Below are positions 22,433 to 36,035 of a DNA stretch of 64,000 bases, in pieces. Origin of the DNA: Takashimella koratensis (Eukaryota > Basidiomycota > Tremellomycetes > Trichosporonales > Tetragoniomycetaceae); the NCBI GenBank assembly GCA_003116875.1, contig BCKT01000015.1, forward strand, positions 682,001-746,000, given 5' to 3'. Every line of letters starts with the position of its first letter. Position 1 is the stretch's first letter. The notes under the pieces were generated by a model, which had not been told where the DNA came from, did not search any database, and worked only from the letters and a program-made list of their open reading frames with translations. Made by a program: the position numbers and the translations under genes.

Positions 22433-22741
22433 GGTGATTGGTGATTTGTGCGATGGTGGATGAGGTAGAGGCAGGACAAGGAGCAGGCCGAGGTCGGGTG
22501 AATAACCAAATGGTGAGTTGGTCACGTGCCCACCGTGGGAAAGTAGCGATCAATCGGGTTCCGGTTCTGGATTTTAGTTTCAAAATTTCCACCTCGTCTC
22601 GGTTGTTGCCACCACTCATCACCACCATCCTCCGTTCCCCGTCTCGACTGCCGCCCGCCCGCCCCCGATCAACGCACGCTTGATAACGTGCAGGCTTTTT
22701 CAACTAAGAGGCACCCACAACCCCTCTCACCCCTCGCCGCC
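22433..22741. promoter_or_regulatory. bidirectional promoter region PCP1/ENP2
   Basis: 309 bp separate the divergent start codons of the rhomboid and Enp2/NOL10 genes. No clear TATA box; the region must serve both transcripts. Confidence 0.5.
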
Positions 22742-25277
22742 ATGGCGTTCCCCAAAGTCTACACCGTCAACGGCCCGTCATCCACCTCCTCCTCCACCCT
22801 CCCATCATGGCTCACCATCAAAACTCGACCCACTCGCGCTCCTGGCTCGACGCACAAGAAACGCGTCAAGACTCAACACCAAATCGGCCAGCTCGAGCTC
22901 GTCCAGGACTTTACCTTCCCAACAGCTGCAGTGAAGATCAAGACCACCGAGGATGGGCTGCACGCGATTGGGACAGGGATTTACAAACCAATGATCAAGG
23001 TGTGGGATCTGGAGCAGTTGACGGTCAAGTTTGAGCGAGTGACGGACGCGGAGAATGTGGATTTTGTGGTGAGTAGTAACTTGGTTCTTGTCACTTCTCA
23101 GCCAGAACGGTTGTATTTTCTTTGTCAAGCTAAGAGCTCACACCGACCGCAGATGCTGTCGTCCGACTGGACTAAATCGCTCCATCTGCAACGAGACCGA
23201 TCACTGCAACTCCACACCCAAGGCGGTCTTCACCATACTGTCCGACTTCCAACCTACGGCCGAGCACTAGGCTACCATTCTCCGTCCGCTGACGCTCTGA
23301 TCGCATGCACGGGGACCGAGCTGTTCCGATTCAACCTCGAGGAAGGGCGGTTCATGAACTCGTTGCACGTTGCGAAGGGTTGGGGCAACGGGCGCGAGGA
23401 TGAGGTTGAGGGCGTGAATGTAGTTGATGTGAACCCACGGCACGGGCTGTGGAGTTTGGGGTTGGATGGGGCTGGCGGTGTTGTTGAGTTCTGGGACCCG
23501 AGGTCTCGATCTTCGTTGACCCGGTTACAACTGCCCACGTCGACGCTGTTGCCTGTTCAGTCAATGGACACGGAATCGATCTTTGCACAACAACCAAAGT
23601 TGTCCATCACTTCGCTCAAATCGCACCCTACCGACGGCTTGTCGATGGCGATTGGAACATCGTCGGGTCACACTCTTCTATACGATCTTCGAAGCCCGAA
23701 GCCGTTTGCAGTCAAGGACCAGGGGTACAGTGAGCCGGTGCGGAGTGTGGATTGGTTGCGCGGCGGAGGTGCACAGGAGGATAATGGGCGTGTAATCAGT
23801 GCCGACTCAAAAGTTGTCAAGGTTTGGGGCAAGAATGACGTGAGTGTGCAGCTGTACAACCCTGGGCATCGTGATAAGCTGACCAAACCTCCGCAGCCCG
23901 ACACTAACCACCTCTCGCTCCACCCGCCCAACTCGCTCGTCGACATGCACGCTGTTCCCGAATCCGGTCTCATCTTCATCGCATGCGACGCCTCCCCCTT
24001 GTCCACCTACTACATTCCCGAGATCGGCCCTGCGCCACGCTGGGCGAGCTTCCTCGACTCCGTTACGGAAGAGCTCTCCCAAGACCTTTCTGGATCCGGC
24101 AAGGGCGGTGCCTACGCCGACTTCAAGTTCGTCGACCGTGCCGAGCTGGAACTCCTCGGCCTCACTCACCTCGTTGGAACACCTGCTGTCAAGCCCTACA
24201 TGCACGGTTTCTTCCTTACTCTCAAGCTGTACCAGACCGCGAGGCTTATCGCCAACCCGCAATCATACGAGGAACACAGGGAGAGGGTTATCTCTCAGCG
24301 TATGGCGGCGAAGACCGAGTCACGTATCCGAGCCAAGCGGGAACAACCAAAAGTCAACAAGGCGTTGGCAGAGCGGGTTCGCCGAGCCGCAGACCGAGAC
24401 GAAGCGTTGGAGCGGCGCAAGCGGGAAAAGAAGGGATTGGTTGAGGACGAAGAAGAGGATGGTGAGGAAGAGGAGCAGGCAGAAGAGGGTGCGAAAGGAG
24501 GCAAGGAGAACTTGTTGTCCGATCCGCGATTCAAGGAGTTGTTCGAGAACCCAGACTTCGAAGTCGACGAGGAGAGTAGAGAATTCGCTCTCATCAACCC
24601 AGCTACGGCGTTTAACAACTCCCGGCGCAAGACAGCGGTCGAGGAGGAGGAAGACGATAGCGACAAATCGTCGTCTGACGGGCTTGGGGAGAGCGAGGAC
24701 GAGGATGAGGAGGCAGACAGTGCGAGCGGAAGCGAGGAGAGTGATGATGGTAGTGAGTATCAAACATGGACGTATAGAGTTGTGGCTGACAAAACTAGAT
24801 CTGTTGCAGTACGACCCCCGCAACGTCAAGCCGTCCGAAAACAGCCGGTCTGCCCCTGCTTTCCAATCCGCGAGCGCACCACGAAGTCGCCCTCGCCTCG
24901 TCAGCGGTGGTCAATCCGGCCCTTCCCGGCCGCAGACCTTTGGCCAACGGCTGCAATCCTCACAATCCTCGTCACGTGGGAAGGCCGAGGCGAAACCCGA
25001 TGGTGTTCTCGCGATGCGCCGGGCCGCAGACGGAGGCATGGAGATGTCGTATATCCCCACTGCGGCTTCCTCACGCCGTGACGACGACGAGGGCGACGAG
25101 TACAGTGGAGGAGCCTACAGGCGGGCGAAGGACAGGAAGGTGGAGAGGTTTGGTGCAGGGTTGGAGAAGGGTGGTGGAGATGATGGAGAGGTAGGAGAGG
25201 GTGACGATAGGTCCGGAAGGACAAGGAGGAGGCATGTGGGCAGAAGCGCGTCAAAGAATGTCTTCAGGCGAAGATGA
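22742..25277 (+). CDS. ENP2: ribosome biogenesis WD40 protein Enp2/NOL10
   Basis: Nucleolar protein of the small-subunit processome, needed for 18S rRNA maturation. Three exons (22742-23068, 23153-24752, 24799-25277) give 801 residues. The N-terminal beta-propeller begins with the family-specific MAFPKVYTVNG and continues with KIKTTEDGLHAIGTGIYKPM and IKVWDLEQL. Further blades include SIKVWG-like KVVKVWGKND and MHAVPESGLIFIA. The NOL10-specific C-terminal half follows: LGLTHLVGTPAVKPYMHGFF, a basic coiled region, DPRFKELFENPDFEVDEESR (NUC153 motif), acidic Asp/Glu/Ser runs, and after the last intron YDPRNVKPSENSR and a basic tail. The unspliced frame past 24752 is misleading, since the third exon is read in a different frame. 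The start at 22742 fits the family start exactly. Confidence 0.95.
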
Positions 25278-25417
25278 CGGCTGGGACGTGGTGGGTGAGT
25301 ACAGGGTTGGTTTGGAGTCATTATTGCATCATGCATTTGTATGCTATTCATAAGGAGTTGTTCCCAAAACAAACGCCCGGAGATGTTGACAAGATTCGAA
25401 GAAGATTGGTGATCACG

Positions 25418-26733
25418 TTAGAATAGTGAAGAGAGAAGTGGTAGAAGAGGTAACAACGCAAGAAGGTAGACAGGGGATAGGCACGTTGATGGTCGCTCGG
25501 AAGAGGACACGGTCTGAACACAGTCGGTCAGCTCTAAGGGGAGGGTCACATATATGAGCGGACGACTCACCACTCCGAAGACAACGTTTGCCCGCTGGTC
25601 TCCGAAATTTGGTCCGGATGACCCTCCAGTCGCTGTTCCTGATACCGCAGACCTGGTCGACGATGACGCCGACGACCCACTGGACGTCCCTCCAGGGCCC
25701 GTCGTTGATCCCGTAGGTGAAGGCGACTGGGAGTTGACGTATTGGGTGATATCCAAGGGTGTCGAAGAAGCGGCGGGTCCAGACGATGCCGGTGTGTTCG
25801 ACGATTGACCCTGGGACTGGCTCTGCGCTTGAGCTTGCGCCGCCTGCGGGGACGAGGAAGCAGAAGAGAATTGAGCAGGGGAAGGGCTGGTCGAGGAAGA
25901 AGAGGGAGATAGGGACAATGCAGGGGAAGGTGAGGAGGAAGGGGATGGAGAGGTGGAAGGAAGGGAGGAAGAGGTGGACGGGGTCGAACCCACGCTGGCA
26001 CCAGCTGGCAAATCACTGTCCAGCGAATAAAATTGCATGTACCCGTACCCCCCGCAGGTGGTGCTCGCGTCCCCGGAACATGCAGTCGAACAGTCCGATG
26101 ATGGGGCGGGTTGGTAGTAGGCGAGTTCGGAGCCGCAGAAACAGTGCACAGTGTCCTCTGTTTGGGAGGGAAGAGGGGTAAGACAGGAGGAGGCAAAGGA
26201 AGTCACAGGATCGGAGAGCAGAAGGTGGTGAAGAAAGTTAGCGCTCAGGTTAAAAAATAAGATACAGTGTAGCAACACGGGAGTGAGAGCGTAAAAGGTC
26301 AGTGGGGGAAGGATTGGGGAACAGGAATAAGGAGGACAGGACAAAGGAGTGTCAAGGAACGGGCAGCGAAATGGGACTCACCAAGACCAGCATATGGTAA
26401 CCCCTGATTCGCGCAGTACTGAACGCAGAAAGAGATTGTCATATCGTCGGACTGGTAGACTGTTCATCCCATCCGAAAAGGCAAAAGTCTTGGTCAGTAG
26501 AGAGCTGAAACATGGACGAGATCTCCACTAAGAGGTCTGCGGAGAAGAGGAAGGGGAGAAGTGGTTGGAACGGGTCGAAGCTTACATGTGGAATTGAGAA
26601 CGGTCTGACCAATGCCTTCGTAGATACATCCAACCGACACCCAGCCAGAGGGTAATGTTGTCGAGTCGGCTTCCACATAACTCAGAGAAGCAAGAATTAG
26701 GACGAGGCAGGAGGGAAACAGTCGAGACGGCAT
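25418..26733 (-). CDS. WSC-domain, Ser-rich, GPI-anchored cell-wall protein
   Basis: Cell-surface protein. Exon 1 (from ATG at 26733) carries a signal peptide (MPSRLFPSCLVLILASLSYVEA). A single WSC domain is spread over the first three exons: GWVSVGCIYEGIG, FYQSDDMTISFCVQYCANQG, LPYAGLEDTVHCFCGSELAY and DCSTACSGDASTTCGGYGYM. WSC domains bind wall beta-glucans or other glycans. A long Ser/Pro/Thr/Gln-rich stem follows (about residues 110-270, heavily O-mannosylated by expectation). The last exon encodes SSSERPSTC and a hydrophobic tail (VYLLALLPLLPLLSSLF, TAA at 25418), which is a GPI-attachment signal. Without charged residues after the tail it is unlikely to be a Wsc-type transmembrane stress sensor; an anchored lectin-like wall protein fits better. 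Its 3' end meets that of ENP2, 140 bp away. Confidence 0.88.
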
Positions 26734-27988
26734 GGTGCGAAGAGCTTGTCGTGGTTATGGAGCTATGTGAGCTTGACGGTGAGGCCCGATTGGACGGGTC
26801 GACGATCGTGATAGTGGTGTCGCCAGAGATGTAAAGAATCTTGGAAGAGTAAAGTGGTGGTGGGCAAACTCGGATACAGGGTGTGGTTGAATGTGGTGAG
26901 AAGAGAGAAAATGAGCAAGTGGTTGAAGTGGATGGGTGTTTGTGAGGAGTGAGAACCAGTCCTCCGGGGAAAGTTAGTCTTCCATCGCCCTCTTAGGTGA
27001 CCAAGGAGGTCATATACAAGCAAAAGGACCCAAACGATATGATGCTGTGCCGTATATCTCGTTGTCGCCTTTAATAACCTTCAAAACGTGTCATGCTTCT
27101 TCCTTGGCCGTTAACTCCTCCTTTCGTGCTCTACCTCCTACATCAAAGGCACCGTTGAGACTCGTGGGATTGGTTTATATCATTGTCGCTTATTCTCCTC
27201 GTCCCAGTCGTAACATTCGTTCGTTGTTACAAGGTAGCCTTTTCCCTCTTTCACCAATCCTTTTCCGGACCACGGGGGCAAAGGAAGACCTTCCGAAGCA
27301 GCCTGAGATCGATCGAAATAAGAACTTTGAGCGAGCAGCGAGCTCTATCCAGAAGGATCCATAAGTTCTATCGCTTTGAAGGACGCCGACGGACGTAGAA
27401 AGACGACACGGCCCTTTTACTCTCCGTGTGATCGGTCTTCTCCCAACTAGCCATTCCCACGTTTCAAGTCAGATGTCAGATGTCACCAGGAGTGATTGAA
27501 CTTGTCGACAAGCTAACAGGAGTCCTCACCCAAAGTCAATGCCGAACTGCTCCACTGACTAAGCAGCTCTTCAAATATAACCTTCCTTGAGTCTGCGTGG
27601 AGACATGCTATGTACAGTACCTCCAGGCAACACTTGTCCTCGCACCGACTCGCCACGATTCGGCCGAGTGCCACACCCCTACTTGGACTGGAGCCGGCGG
27701 ACATGTTCGGAAATAGCATCGGCGTTATGGGTGTTGTGGGAGTGCCACATTGCCCCTTCCTTGGCTGTTGCCCCCACTCCTCGGTGACACACACCTCCAC
27801 CTTGGAAATGTGAAAAATATACTCCCGCAATCTGATATCGCCCCACACACACATCCACACACACACGGTGCTTACCATTCACCTCGGCAGCTCACTTCAC
27901 TCATCTCCACTTGTCTCTCTCCTATCCATCATTCACCCATCCCACCTACATCTAACCAAACCGTACTACAATCACTCACCAACACACC
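26734..27988. other. intergenic, no gene seen
   Basis: About 1.25 kb between the divergent WSC-protein and ISU1 genes, serving as promoter to both. A CA-rich stretch lies at about 27845-27867. Open frames in it are short and have no domain character. Confidence 0.5.
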
Positions 27989-28996
27989 ATGCGTTCCGCA
28001 CTCCGTACCGCCTCGATCGCGTCATCATCCCTCGCGCGACCGGCGCTTGCTCGTGCCCTCCCGCGCCCAATCCCGGCCCTCGCCACCGCCAGCTCCACCG
28101 TCTTCAGCGGCCAACAGGCTCAGCGAAGGTCGTACCATGAGAAAGTCATCGACCACTACGAGAACCCTCGAAATGTTGGGAACATGAATAAGCTTGACCA
28201 AGATGTTGGGACAGGTCTCGTTGGCGCACCTGGTGAGTGTCTCCCCGGACAATTTGCGTTTCTTCATTCTTGATCTCGATCTTGACTTCGGGTTCTGGTC
28301 TTGATTATCGTAACATATGCTGACTCGAATTGTTCCATAGCCTGCGGCGAGTACGTATTCATCTCTCTTGCATCCTTGAACTCTATTTCTCGCCCCAGTC
28401 ACCCAACGCATCAATGTCACAATAACGGACCAAGCTGACCATCTCCAGCGTCATGAAGCTCCAGATCCGTGTTGGCGAGGACGGCGTGATCAGCGAGGTC
28501 AAATTCAAGACTTTCGGTTGCGGGTCCGCTATCGCTTCATCATCTTACATGACTGAGCGAGTCAAGGGGATGACCCTTGAGCAAGCTGGGAACGTGAAGA
28601 ACACTGAGATCGCCAAGGAGCTCTGCCTTCCTCCCGTCAAGCGTGAGTCTTTGTTTAAGAACCAGCCGGATTGGGACCCGTACAGCGAGCACATATCCGC
28701 TTGCCTGCGACGAGACCGTTGGGTGGTTGACGGTAGATGGTGGACGTGGGGTGGGTGGGTTGAAGCTAATGCGATACAGTACACTGCTCGTTGCTCGCCG
28801 AGGACGCGATCAAGTCGGCTATCAAGGACTACCAGGAGAAGCGCACCAAGCGTCTCGCAGCTGCTCAGGTAAGTTTCTTCCAAGTCCACATCCCACCCAT
28901 CCTCTTTTCTCCTCGCACGCCCATACCCATCATAAAGCTGACATTCGACTTCAGGCTACCAGCGCTCCCCAGCCCCAGGCGACTGCGTCTCTCTAA
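27989..28996 (+). CDS. ISU1: mitochondrial iron-sulfur cluster scaffold Isu1
   Basis: Scaffold on which the mitochondrial cysteine desulfurase complex builds [2Fe-2S] clusters. Five exons (27989-28232, 28341-28350, 28449-28642, 28780-28868, 28955-28996) give 192 residues. The first 50 residues form a basic, hydroxylated presequence. The mature protein starts near SYHEKVIDHYENPRNVGNM. The three cluster-ligand Cys are present: GAPACGD, FKTFGCGSAIASSS and LHCSLLAEDAI. The LPPVK chaperone-binding motif for Ssq1/Jac1 is present just before the third intron. Exon 2 is only 10 nt long and encodes the core of ACGD, including the first catalytic Cys. The C-terminus has a short extension (RLAAAQATSAPQPQATASL) beyond yeast Isu1. 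Confidence 0.97.
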
Positions 28997-30240
28997 TCGA
29001 CTGCCTCCTTTGTCGAACGATACCCGGTCTCGAAAACAAACGAAAATTCTTAACAACCTTCGTTCAACCGCGTGTAAACACGTATAGACGAGCGAGGTGG
29101 TCGAATCGAGTAAAGGGTGGAGGTCTGGTTCCGGGCTATGTGTGACTGATTGTCATGTCGGGGTAGTTGGGCGGCAGTGAGCGGCAGTGAACAACGGAGG
29201 GGAAGACGCAGTTGGGACAGATTCGGTGTAGTTCAAAATCGCCGCAGAACCGTGTAACATCGGTTGAAAAATCCGTACCGACTTGGCCGGTGAGCGATCA
29301 GCCGAGCGGTGCAAGTATTAGTCCTTCTCTTGAGGTGGTTGTGTGTTTTCTACGCTTCATGATTTTTAGTACCTGTGTGTACGTGTAACTCCAGTATGCA
29401 AGGTGATCGTCTGATACGTCTGATATTGCTGTTGTAGTGTGGCGTGGGGTACTTGTACGCTGATGAACTTGATGCTTGTGGAATGGAGGTGAGAAGAGTC
29501 AAGATTGACGTGAACCCCTCGGCAAGGGTCTTTATTGTCCGGCCGTAAGTGCAGGTATCCTCGTCAGCTGAAATCCACGCAATGTACACGTATGTCGACC
29601 CTATCTGTCCTTTTCTCCTACTTCTCTCTGTTCACTTTGTTCCCACTCAACCACTTCTCTCTCCGCCAAAACGTAGTCGTGAACGTATGGTGGACGCTGG
29701 ACACCCAAGAGGATTGCATCTCATCACGTGAGATCGGGCTAGTCCTGGATCCTGACCAGCCCTCTCTCTTATACAACCTCGTACGCACTCGGTAACCTAT
29801 GCACGAAAGAGGTTCCGTATATCTCTTCCCAGTTCCCGCCAAACTTCGCTCGCGCTGTCGCACATCACGGACAAGCGCCATATCTCCGTCGGTCCTTGCT
29901 GAAATATCTGTGCCAAGCTCCGGCCGAAGAGGCGGGTCGGAGCTCGGGTAGATTTCGCTTTGGAGATCAAAATCAAGTCTCAAGCGAGCATTTACATACG
30001 TTTTCTTGAAATGCGATAGATTTCGCCATTGTCGATTTGAGGTTTAGGAGAACGCGGGAGTTGTCGAGTTTGTTCGGATCCTGGTGATGTGAGGGGCTAC
30101 GGGGGGTACAACTGGAATGCATAAGAACGACGAGGGTCAACTGCCCTTTCACCCCTCTCTTGTCTTCTATCCTGCCTCGTTCCTCTCAGTGATTCATCCA
30201 ACAACACCCACTCGTTGCTCGTTGACCAGCACCCACTACC
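28997..30240. other. intergenic, no gene seen
   Basis: About 1.24 kb: 3' flank of ISU1 and promoter of the 2-hydroxyacid dehydrogenase gene. No frame with coding character or splice support on either strand. Confidence 0.5.
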
Positions 30241-31963
30241 ATGCCCATCGCCATCCCTCCTACTTCGTCTCCCTCCCGTCCTAGGGTTCTAATGATGGGC
30301 GACCCCAACGCGCCCGAGGCTGTCTCTGCCCTCGCTGAAATCGCAGAGATCGTCACCGTGCCATTCATTGCTGAGGCTGAGCGAGACGCGGAAACGGTTC
30401 GACAGGCAGTTGGAGAGCATGGCGCGTTCGATGTGATGATTGTGAGTTGAGCATTGATAGGTGGTCCAGGCAAGTGGGAGGAACGAGTCGGAAGATGGAA
30501 GATGAATAGTGAAGAGAAGCGGATGTGCAAATGACCTGTGGTTATGTGGCAGTCGAGACGAAAGACAGAGATCAGCAGTATCCATGCGAGACAAATAATA
30601 CCACCATCACGTGTATGCTAACACCTTTGGAACACAGTACACCATCTCTCCCGACTCTCGATCCCCGCCTGTCTTTGGCAAATCCGCCTTCTCTCACTTG
30701 AAAGGGTGCAAGCTCGTTGTTGGTCCCGGAGCGGGATATGATAAGATTGACGTAAACTATCTCACTTCCATGTACGTCTACCTACCTCTTTCCACTTCTA
30801 TTCACCTTTCCCGTTTTGACTTTCGACTTCCGGGATCTCCAAACGCCCGCTTTGTGAGAAAACCGGACCCGCAGCTGACGATCAACAGCGGGGCCGTCTA
30901 CGCAAACTCACCCAACACGGTCGGCGCAAACACTGCCGATGGTGCGCTCACGTTACTCCTCGCTGCGATGCGGGGTGTAACGCAGCAAGATGCCCATGCG
31001 CGGGCTGGGAAGTGGCGTGATGTCAACTGCCGTACGAAGAACTGGCGCAAGGCGACTGTGAGTGTGCACACCTTTCAGCTGATCAAGCTTTATTCAACGT
31101 GGGGGCATTATGAGGGCGACTGGCAGCTCGTGTCGCTTGGTCAGCGCAGTCGCTGACAGGTACAGGTGGGGATCGTCGGAATGGGCAACATTGGACTTCA
31201 AATCGCCCGAATGTCAAGTTCACTCGGTATGCGTGTCGTTTACTCTAATCGCCGTCCTCGACCCGACGCCGACCAGTCATTCACCTACCTCCCTCTCCCC
31301 GACCTCCTCGCTCAGGCAGACGCGGTGGTCCTTGCCTGTCCGCTGACGGAGGAGACGAGGGGTTTGATGAATCGTGAAGCGTTTGGTAAGATGAAGCATG
31401 GCGCGGTCGTCGTGAATATTGGTATGTCTCAAGACCTGATAGACTCGTTAGGAGAGATAGACTTGTTAAGAGAAGGAAAAAAAGAGGGTGAGAGCTGATT
31501 GAGGTGATGGTGGTTGCGAATAGCTCGAGGACCAGTGATTGATGACGACGCGATGGTGGAAGCCCTCGAAAGTGGGAAAGGTGAGCCACAACCCAAAGCT
31601 CAGAGGTCACTTGTGCAATTACTTACTCGTCCCCTTGTCCTCACATTAGTCTCTCGAGCCGCACTTGATGTGTTTGCGCAGGAACCTCACATCGACAAAC
31701 GGTATCGCACCAACCCCAACGTCGTGAGTGACCCCCCTCGTAGACGGTTAAAACTGCTTTCCAAGCGTAACTGACCTACCTGATTTCACCCAACTCGGGA
31801 CCCTGTCTAGACTTTGTCTCCCCATATCGCCGGCGCCGTCGATTCAGCTACGTGCGAGATGAACGCCGAAGCGATTGAGAATGCGATCGCGTTCTTGAGG
31901 ACTGGTCAAGCGAATACGCCAGTGAACTTGCCTCAACTCCGAGAAGCCGGCTGGACCGTGTAG
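30241..31963 (+). CDS. D-isomer 2-hydroxyacid dehydrogenase (glyoxylate/hydroxypyruvate reductase-like)
   Basis: NAD(P)H-dependent enzyme that reduces 2-keto acids such as glyoxylate or hydroxypyruvate to the D-hydroxy acid. About 340 residues, with several introns. Motifs in order: PRVLMMGDPNAPEA at the N-terminus, KGCKLVVGPGAGYDKIDV, ANSPNTVGANTADGALTLLL (dimer and substrate loop), and the nucleotide-binding VGIVGMGNIGLQIAR (GxGxxG). The residue following the second beta strand is Asn-Arg-Arg (YSNRRPRP), which favours NADPH over NADH. The catalytic residues follow: Arg in VNIARGPVIDDD, Glu in DVFAQEPHID, and His in LSPHIAGAVDS. All three lie in different exons. It ends AGWTV (TAG, 31961-31963). 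No targeting signal is obvious, so it is probably cytosolic. Substrate cannot be fixed from sequence. Confidence 0.92.
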
Positions 31964-32253
31964 CTTGGCGTGCCGGGAGATGCGGTTTGGGCCCGACCTG
32001 TAGAGTAAGAAGGGAGGAGCGAGGGAGATGGTTTCATGTCATAGAGTTTTTTGTAAGTCAGATGCAAGTTAGTAAGAGGATACGAGTAAAAGTATAAAAC
32101 AGCGTCCAGTCGAGTCAGATACTTTGGTTGCGCTCGTTTCGCCCGCTACTGCCATTCGCAAGTTTGAAGATCTCATCTCGTAGCTATCTCGTCATTGATT
32201 CCCTTCACGATCTCGCACAACCCATATCCGCCCATGACCCTCTACACATCACT

Positions 32254-33768
32254 CTACAGTTGCCCGATTCGCTGTGTGACGCGCTCCTTGAGCGTCGAGT
32301 CTGTATACGGGGGAACATGGTGTGCAGTCGGAAAGGAGAGAAAGGCGAGGATAAAACGAGAGCACGTGGGTCAGTGAGTGGTTCGATGCAGATGCGGGAA
32401 GAAACGAGGTATCAATGTGTTGCGTGAGATACGGACTGTGTTGAAACAGAGTAAGGTGGGACTGAGATCGACCAAACCACTTACATGCGTTCATGAGGGT
32501 CTGTTCGTTGATGACGATATCGGTAGTGTCTGCCTTGGGTCGGGTAACGCGGGCCGCGATGGCCGCGGCGTCGGTTTCGAGGATGATTCTGGCATTGTCA
32601 GCGGGGATTCAGACGTCAGACTACGCCTGTTCCCTTCTTTTCATCCTAGTCCTGCACATTGAACGGTATCACAAGACACTGCTTTGACGAAGTTGTCGTC
32701 ACTTGTATCAAGTCCCTCATACACTCTTGGCACCCTTCTCGTCATATTCTTCTTCACTGCTCACTCGCCATCGCCATCACCATCCCCATCACCATCGCCT
32801 TCACCCATTGATCTGTTTTTTGCGATATCCAATCGTACTACCACGCTCTTCCGTTGACTCACCCATCATCAACCGTCTCGTCCGCGGCAAGCAAGACCAC
32901 ATCCAGACTCTCGAGGACGTTCCGCTTCTCCACCTGTCCTCGGAGAAGCAGGCTGACGCTATCGTGGAACGCGAGGAGGGTCTGGTGAAGCATCATCTCG
33001 TTGGATGTCGCCAAAGGTCCGACAATGTGGAAGTGGAGGTCGGTGGATGGTTTTGAGAGGATAAGGTGAGGAGGGAGAGGGTGGATCTCGCCTAGGTTCG
33101 GGGAAGAAAAGGGTGTTAGCTAAGGACGCATGGATCGAGACTGGGCCTCCACACCGTCTGGATAGCTCAACTTCTGATCCGATATCTTCCACAACTAGCA
33201 CCATGAGGGTATCACTTCCACCCCGTACCTCAATCTCCTCCCCGCTTTGTACCCCGGCCCAACCTCTGCACCGACTGCGCGACCAACTCCACCCATCCCC
33301 CATCCCATCCCTCACCTCCTCGCCCCGCCTCCCCATTGGCCCACCATCCCTCAACCCCCATCCACCATCCACCACCACCCTCTCTCCTTGCTACCCTTCA
33401 TTCCACGATTCCTGAGAGTACTCACCACCTCCGCGCCTCGTCTTCTCCCAGACGCTCTTCTCGAACGCGCGCTGTTCCTTGAGCGTCACGAGTCCTCCCA
33501 TACCGGGCCCGCCGGGCCCCACGCCCAAGTCAGCGACCTGCCCCACACCCGGTGCCGTCTGGTGTGGCGGGTTGAAGTACTTTGCCAAGACGCGGTTCCC
33601 GTCGGCGTCGAGGATGAGCAGCGCGGTGACGGTATACAATGAGAGGTTGGCCTAGGCGGAGGGGTTAGTGATCATTGCGCAGGGCTCGATAGCGCGGGTT
33701 ATGAGAAGGTGAAGTAAGGGGGATGCAGTGGGATGCAGGTGGGGAAACTGAAGGGTCAGACTTACCAT
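32254..33768 (-). CDS. RET3: coatomer zeta subunit
   Basis: Small adaptor-like subunit of the COPI coat, which returns vesicles from Golgi to ER. The protein is about 195 residues with a longin-type fold: [47 protein letters not shown], then [96 protein letters not shown] and IGQL (TAG, 32254). The first exon contains only the ATG (33766-33768); the intron follows immediately and the next exon begins GCC AAC CTC at 33651. The second intron (33425-33092) is 334 nt, long for this genome. A glycine/proline insert ([20 protein letters not shown]) sits in the loop before KEQRAF. Confidence 0.94.
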
Positions 33769-34021
33769 GGCTGCTGGCTAGAGGAGGGTTGGTCAAGGGG
33801 ATGAGGAGGATGTGTCGATGTGGACGGATTGTCAAGCTGGAATCGTGCAGGGACAGCAAACAGGACGTGGACGCGAAGGGCAGATTTACTAGTCACAGTC
33901 CCACCCACCACCCTGTGAGGTTCTATTCTCCGTCCCTATCCTTGCACCAATGCATGCGCCTGTATCTGACTGATTAACGCCTACTGAAAACTACCAACTA
34001 CCCGTTCTACAGGCTTAAGAC

Positions 34022-36035
<2,014 letters not shown>

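Noticed and set aside
24108..24750. Arg/Ser-rich frame overlapping ENP2 exon 2 in another frame
   Set aside because: Only the part after 24799 is the real third exon of ENP2. The earlier part is a shadow of the conserved NOL10 C-terminal region.
27513..27878. 121-codon minus-strand frame between the WSC and ISU1 genes
   Set aside because: Begins in a CA microsatellite-like stretch, has no domain or signal features and lies in a promoter region.
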